Positions 63,048-64,000 of a DNA stretch of 64,000 nt are shown here, in pieces (position 1 is the first letter of the stretch; every line of letters starts with the position of its first letter). The notes beneath the pieces were generated by a model, which had not been told where the DNA came from, ran no database searches, and worked only from the letters and a program-made list of their open reading frames with translations. The stretch is from assembly GCA_028285305.1 (NCBI GenBank), contig JANQPV010000013.1, forward strand, positions 1-64,000. Direction: 5' to 3'. Position numbers and translations under genes: made by a program. The stretch is from Alphaproteobacteria bacterium (GTDB taxonomy: Bacteria > Pseudomonadota > Alphaproteobacteria > SMXP01).

Positions 63048-63392
63048 TTTAAGACGAACACGAAGCATCGATTGTTTGCAACCATTTGCCTTTTTTTGTT
63101 TGGATTCCATCCACAAGCTTCCGCAGACAAGTTTACCGGAGAGCAATTTTTGACGTGGTCAAGAGCGAGTCAGGACTCTCTGATTTCTACATCAATTATT
63201 ATGGCAGGGATTATTGCCGCGCAGGGTCGCAAGGACATCTCTCGCTGCATTGATGAATGGTACACGGGTGACGAGGCCATTCAGCAGCAACGTCATGGTG
63301 AAATTCTAGATTTGATCAAGAAGTATCCAGACTATCATCCGCAAGGCGCAATATTGACTCTCTTAAACTCGAAATGTGGTTCGATGTTCTGA
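62982..63392 (+). CDS. Exported hypothetical protein
   Basis: The reading frame opens at a TTG at 62982 and contains a signal-like segment (RLFATICLFLFGFHPQASA, about 31-49) followed by a mature part of about 85 residues (DKFTGEQFLTWSRASQDSL, then GIIAAQGRKDISRCIDEWY) with two cysteines. A start at a TTG at 63072 would place the signal at the N-terminus; no ATG is in frame. The layout resembles the small periplasmic Rap1a-type proteins, but I am not certain. It is divergent from the recombinase gene. Confidence 0.5.
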   Translation: MAPSLTFWVSIVSSFQYDQKRSFKTNTKHRLFATICLFLFGFHPQASADKFTGEQFLTWSRASQDSLISTSIIMAGIIAAQGRKDISRCIDEWYTGDEAIQQQRHGEILDLIKKYPDYHPQGAILTLLNSKCGSMF

Positions 63393-63405
63393 GCAGAATC
63401 TGCGA

Positions 63406-64000
63406 TCATTTGATCGGTATCAGTTTGATATCAGAGGTTGGCTCGATTGTGGATTCTTGGAGAGGCGTTACTTCATCATCTTTCTGCGAGATAGTGCCAA
63501 GTACTTCGTCGATTTTCTGTTCTGCCTCTTCAAGCTCCTCCATAGACATAGGATTATCCTCGTCGTCCAATCTGTCATGGATTCCACCAAGGTCGATCTG
63601 AACGCCGTGTAGCTCATCCAATCTTCTTTGAGCATCTTCCACCGCTTTTCTGCGAGCAAGATACTCTTCGTAAGTCACTGCGCCTTCTCTCCAAACAATT
63701 GATTGCGCTTCCTCATCGCCAACTTCGCGGCCATCGGCGGAGAAGATACGGCCTTGCTCATCCCGGAATACGGCAGTGCCGTCGGGAAGGCGGGATGCGC
63801 CCTTCAACGTTTCATCGAGTGCTTCCGTATGGTGATCAAACTGTTGGCGAGCTTCAGTAAGTGCGTTTTCGATCTCGATTTCCGCTTCACGAAGCGAGTT
63901 CGACACTCCATTGTAGAGGGCTTCATACTCAGGGTCTTTCAGCAACTGCTGCAATGACGTCAGAAACTCGATGGTTTCATCGTCACGCTTGCGCGATTGA
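63406..64000 (-). CDS. Partial coiled-coil protein running off the window
   Basis: The minus-strand frame stays open from the stop at 63406 to the window edge; its first visible residues are QSRKRDDETIEFLTSLQQLL. The start lies outside. The roughly 198 visible residues are highly acidic with long coiled-coil stretches (LREAEIEIENALTEARQQF and YEEYLARRKAVEDAQRRLDE) around a small beta segment (GTAVFRDEQGRIFSADGREVG). This looks like a phage or plasmid protein of unknown role. Confidence 0.65.
   Translation of the reverse strand, partial: QSRKRDDETIEFLTSLQQLLKDPEYEALYNGVSNSLREAEIEIENALTEARQQFDHHTEALDETLKGASRLPDGTAVFRDEQGRIFSADGREVGDEEAQSIVWREGAVTYEEYLARRKAVEDAQRRLDELHGVQIDLGGIHDRLDDEDNPMSMEELEEAEQKIDEVLGTISQKDDEVTPLQESTIEPTSDIKLIPIK

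Noticed and set aside
1-64000. CRISPR arrays, rRNA and tRNA genes
   Set aside because: No regularly spaced repeats and no tRNA-like cloverleaf or rRNA sequence was recognised by eye; a tRNA scan could still find one.

Overview
The window looks like a stretch of an alphaproteobacterial chromosome. The first ~26 kb and 32.8-36.0 kb are GC-rich with dense operons, FAD/F420/P450-type catabolic enzymes and an alphaproteobacterial-type relaxase further on. No rRNA, tRNA or CRISPR array was recognised, so the assignment rests on protein style and codon use only.

Region 1 (1-26.1 kb) is a catabolic and detoxification region. It holds an amidase, an LLM-class oxidoreductase, a saccharopine-dehydrogenase-like reductase, an SDR with the complete halohydrin dehalogenase fingerprint, two GSTs, a P450 with an NTF2-like partner, MarR and TetR regulators, an extradiol-type VOC dioxygenase and a FAH-type hydrolase. 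A formylglycine-generating enzyme homologue with a lipobox lies near an exported arylsulfatase. An RND pump, ethanolamine ammonia-lyase (eutBC), a sterol-desaturase-type hydroxylase and a membrane-anchored AraC regulator follow.

Region 2 (26.6-32.2 kb) is visibly more AT-rich. Two convergent genes encode a PEP-mutase-like/methyltransferase fusion and an alpha/beta-hydrolase/NB-ARC/TPR protein. They are bracketed by a perfect 21-bp inverted repeat and sit beside a tyrosine recombinase, so the unit may be an invertible or mobile defence cassette. Region 3 (32.8-36.0 kb) returns to chromosome-type sequence with ilvD and a membrane protein.

Region 4 (36.0-48.9 kb) is a mobilizable, layered element: a small coupled ORF, mobC, a relaxase, a DNA methyltransferase with a terminator, then cargo. 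The cargo is an exported protein, an unknown protein, a pentapeptide-repeat/MarR fusion, and a three-gene operon of caspase-like protease, alpha/beta hydrolase and a HExxH-containing protein. It ends in two decayed copies of the methyltransferase region and a decayed IS3-family element.

Region 5 (49.1-64 kb) holds an acyl-CoA dehydrogenase, a HTH-sensor-like protein, a cysteine-dioxygenase-like cupin with a methyltransferase, and a Mrr-like/TPR protein. These are followed by a SIR2-RecG-like-APAZ protein with a short Argonaute, a ParDE-type toxin-antitoxin pair, an XRE regulator, a serine recombinase and a truncated edge gene. Regions 2, 4 and 5 together read as a defence and mobile-element island. 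The strongest candidates for an undescribed system are the inverted-repeat cassette, the caspase/hydrolase/HExxH operon and the enlarged SIR2-APAZ/Argonaute pair.
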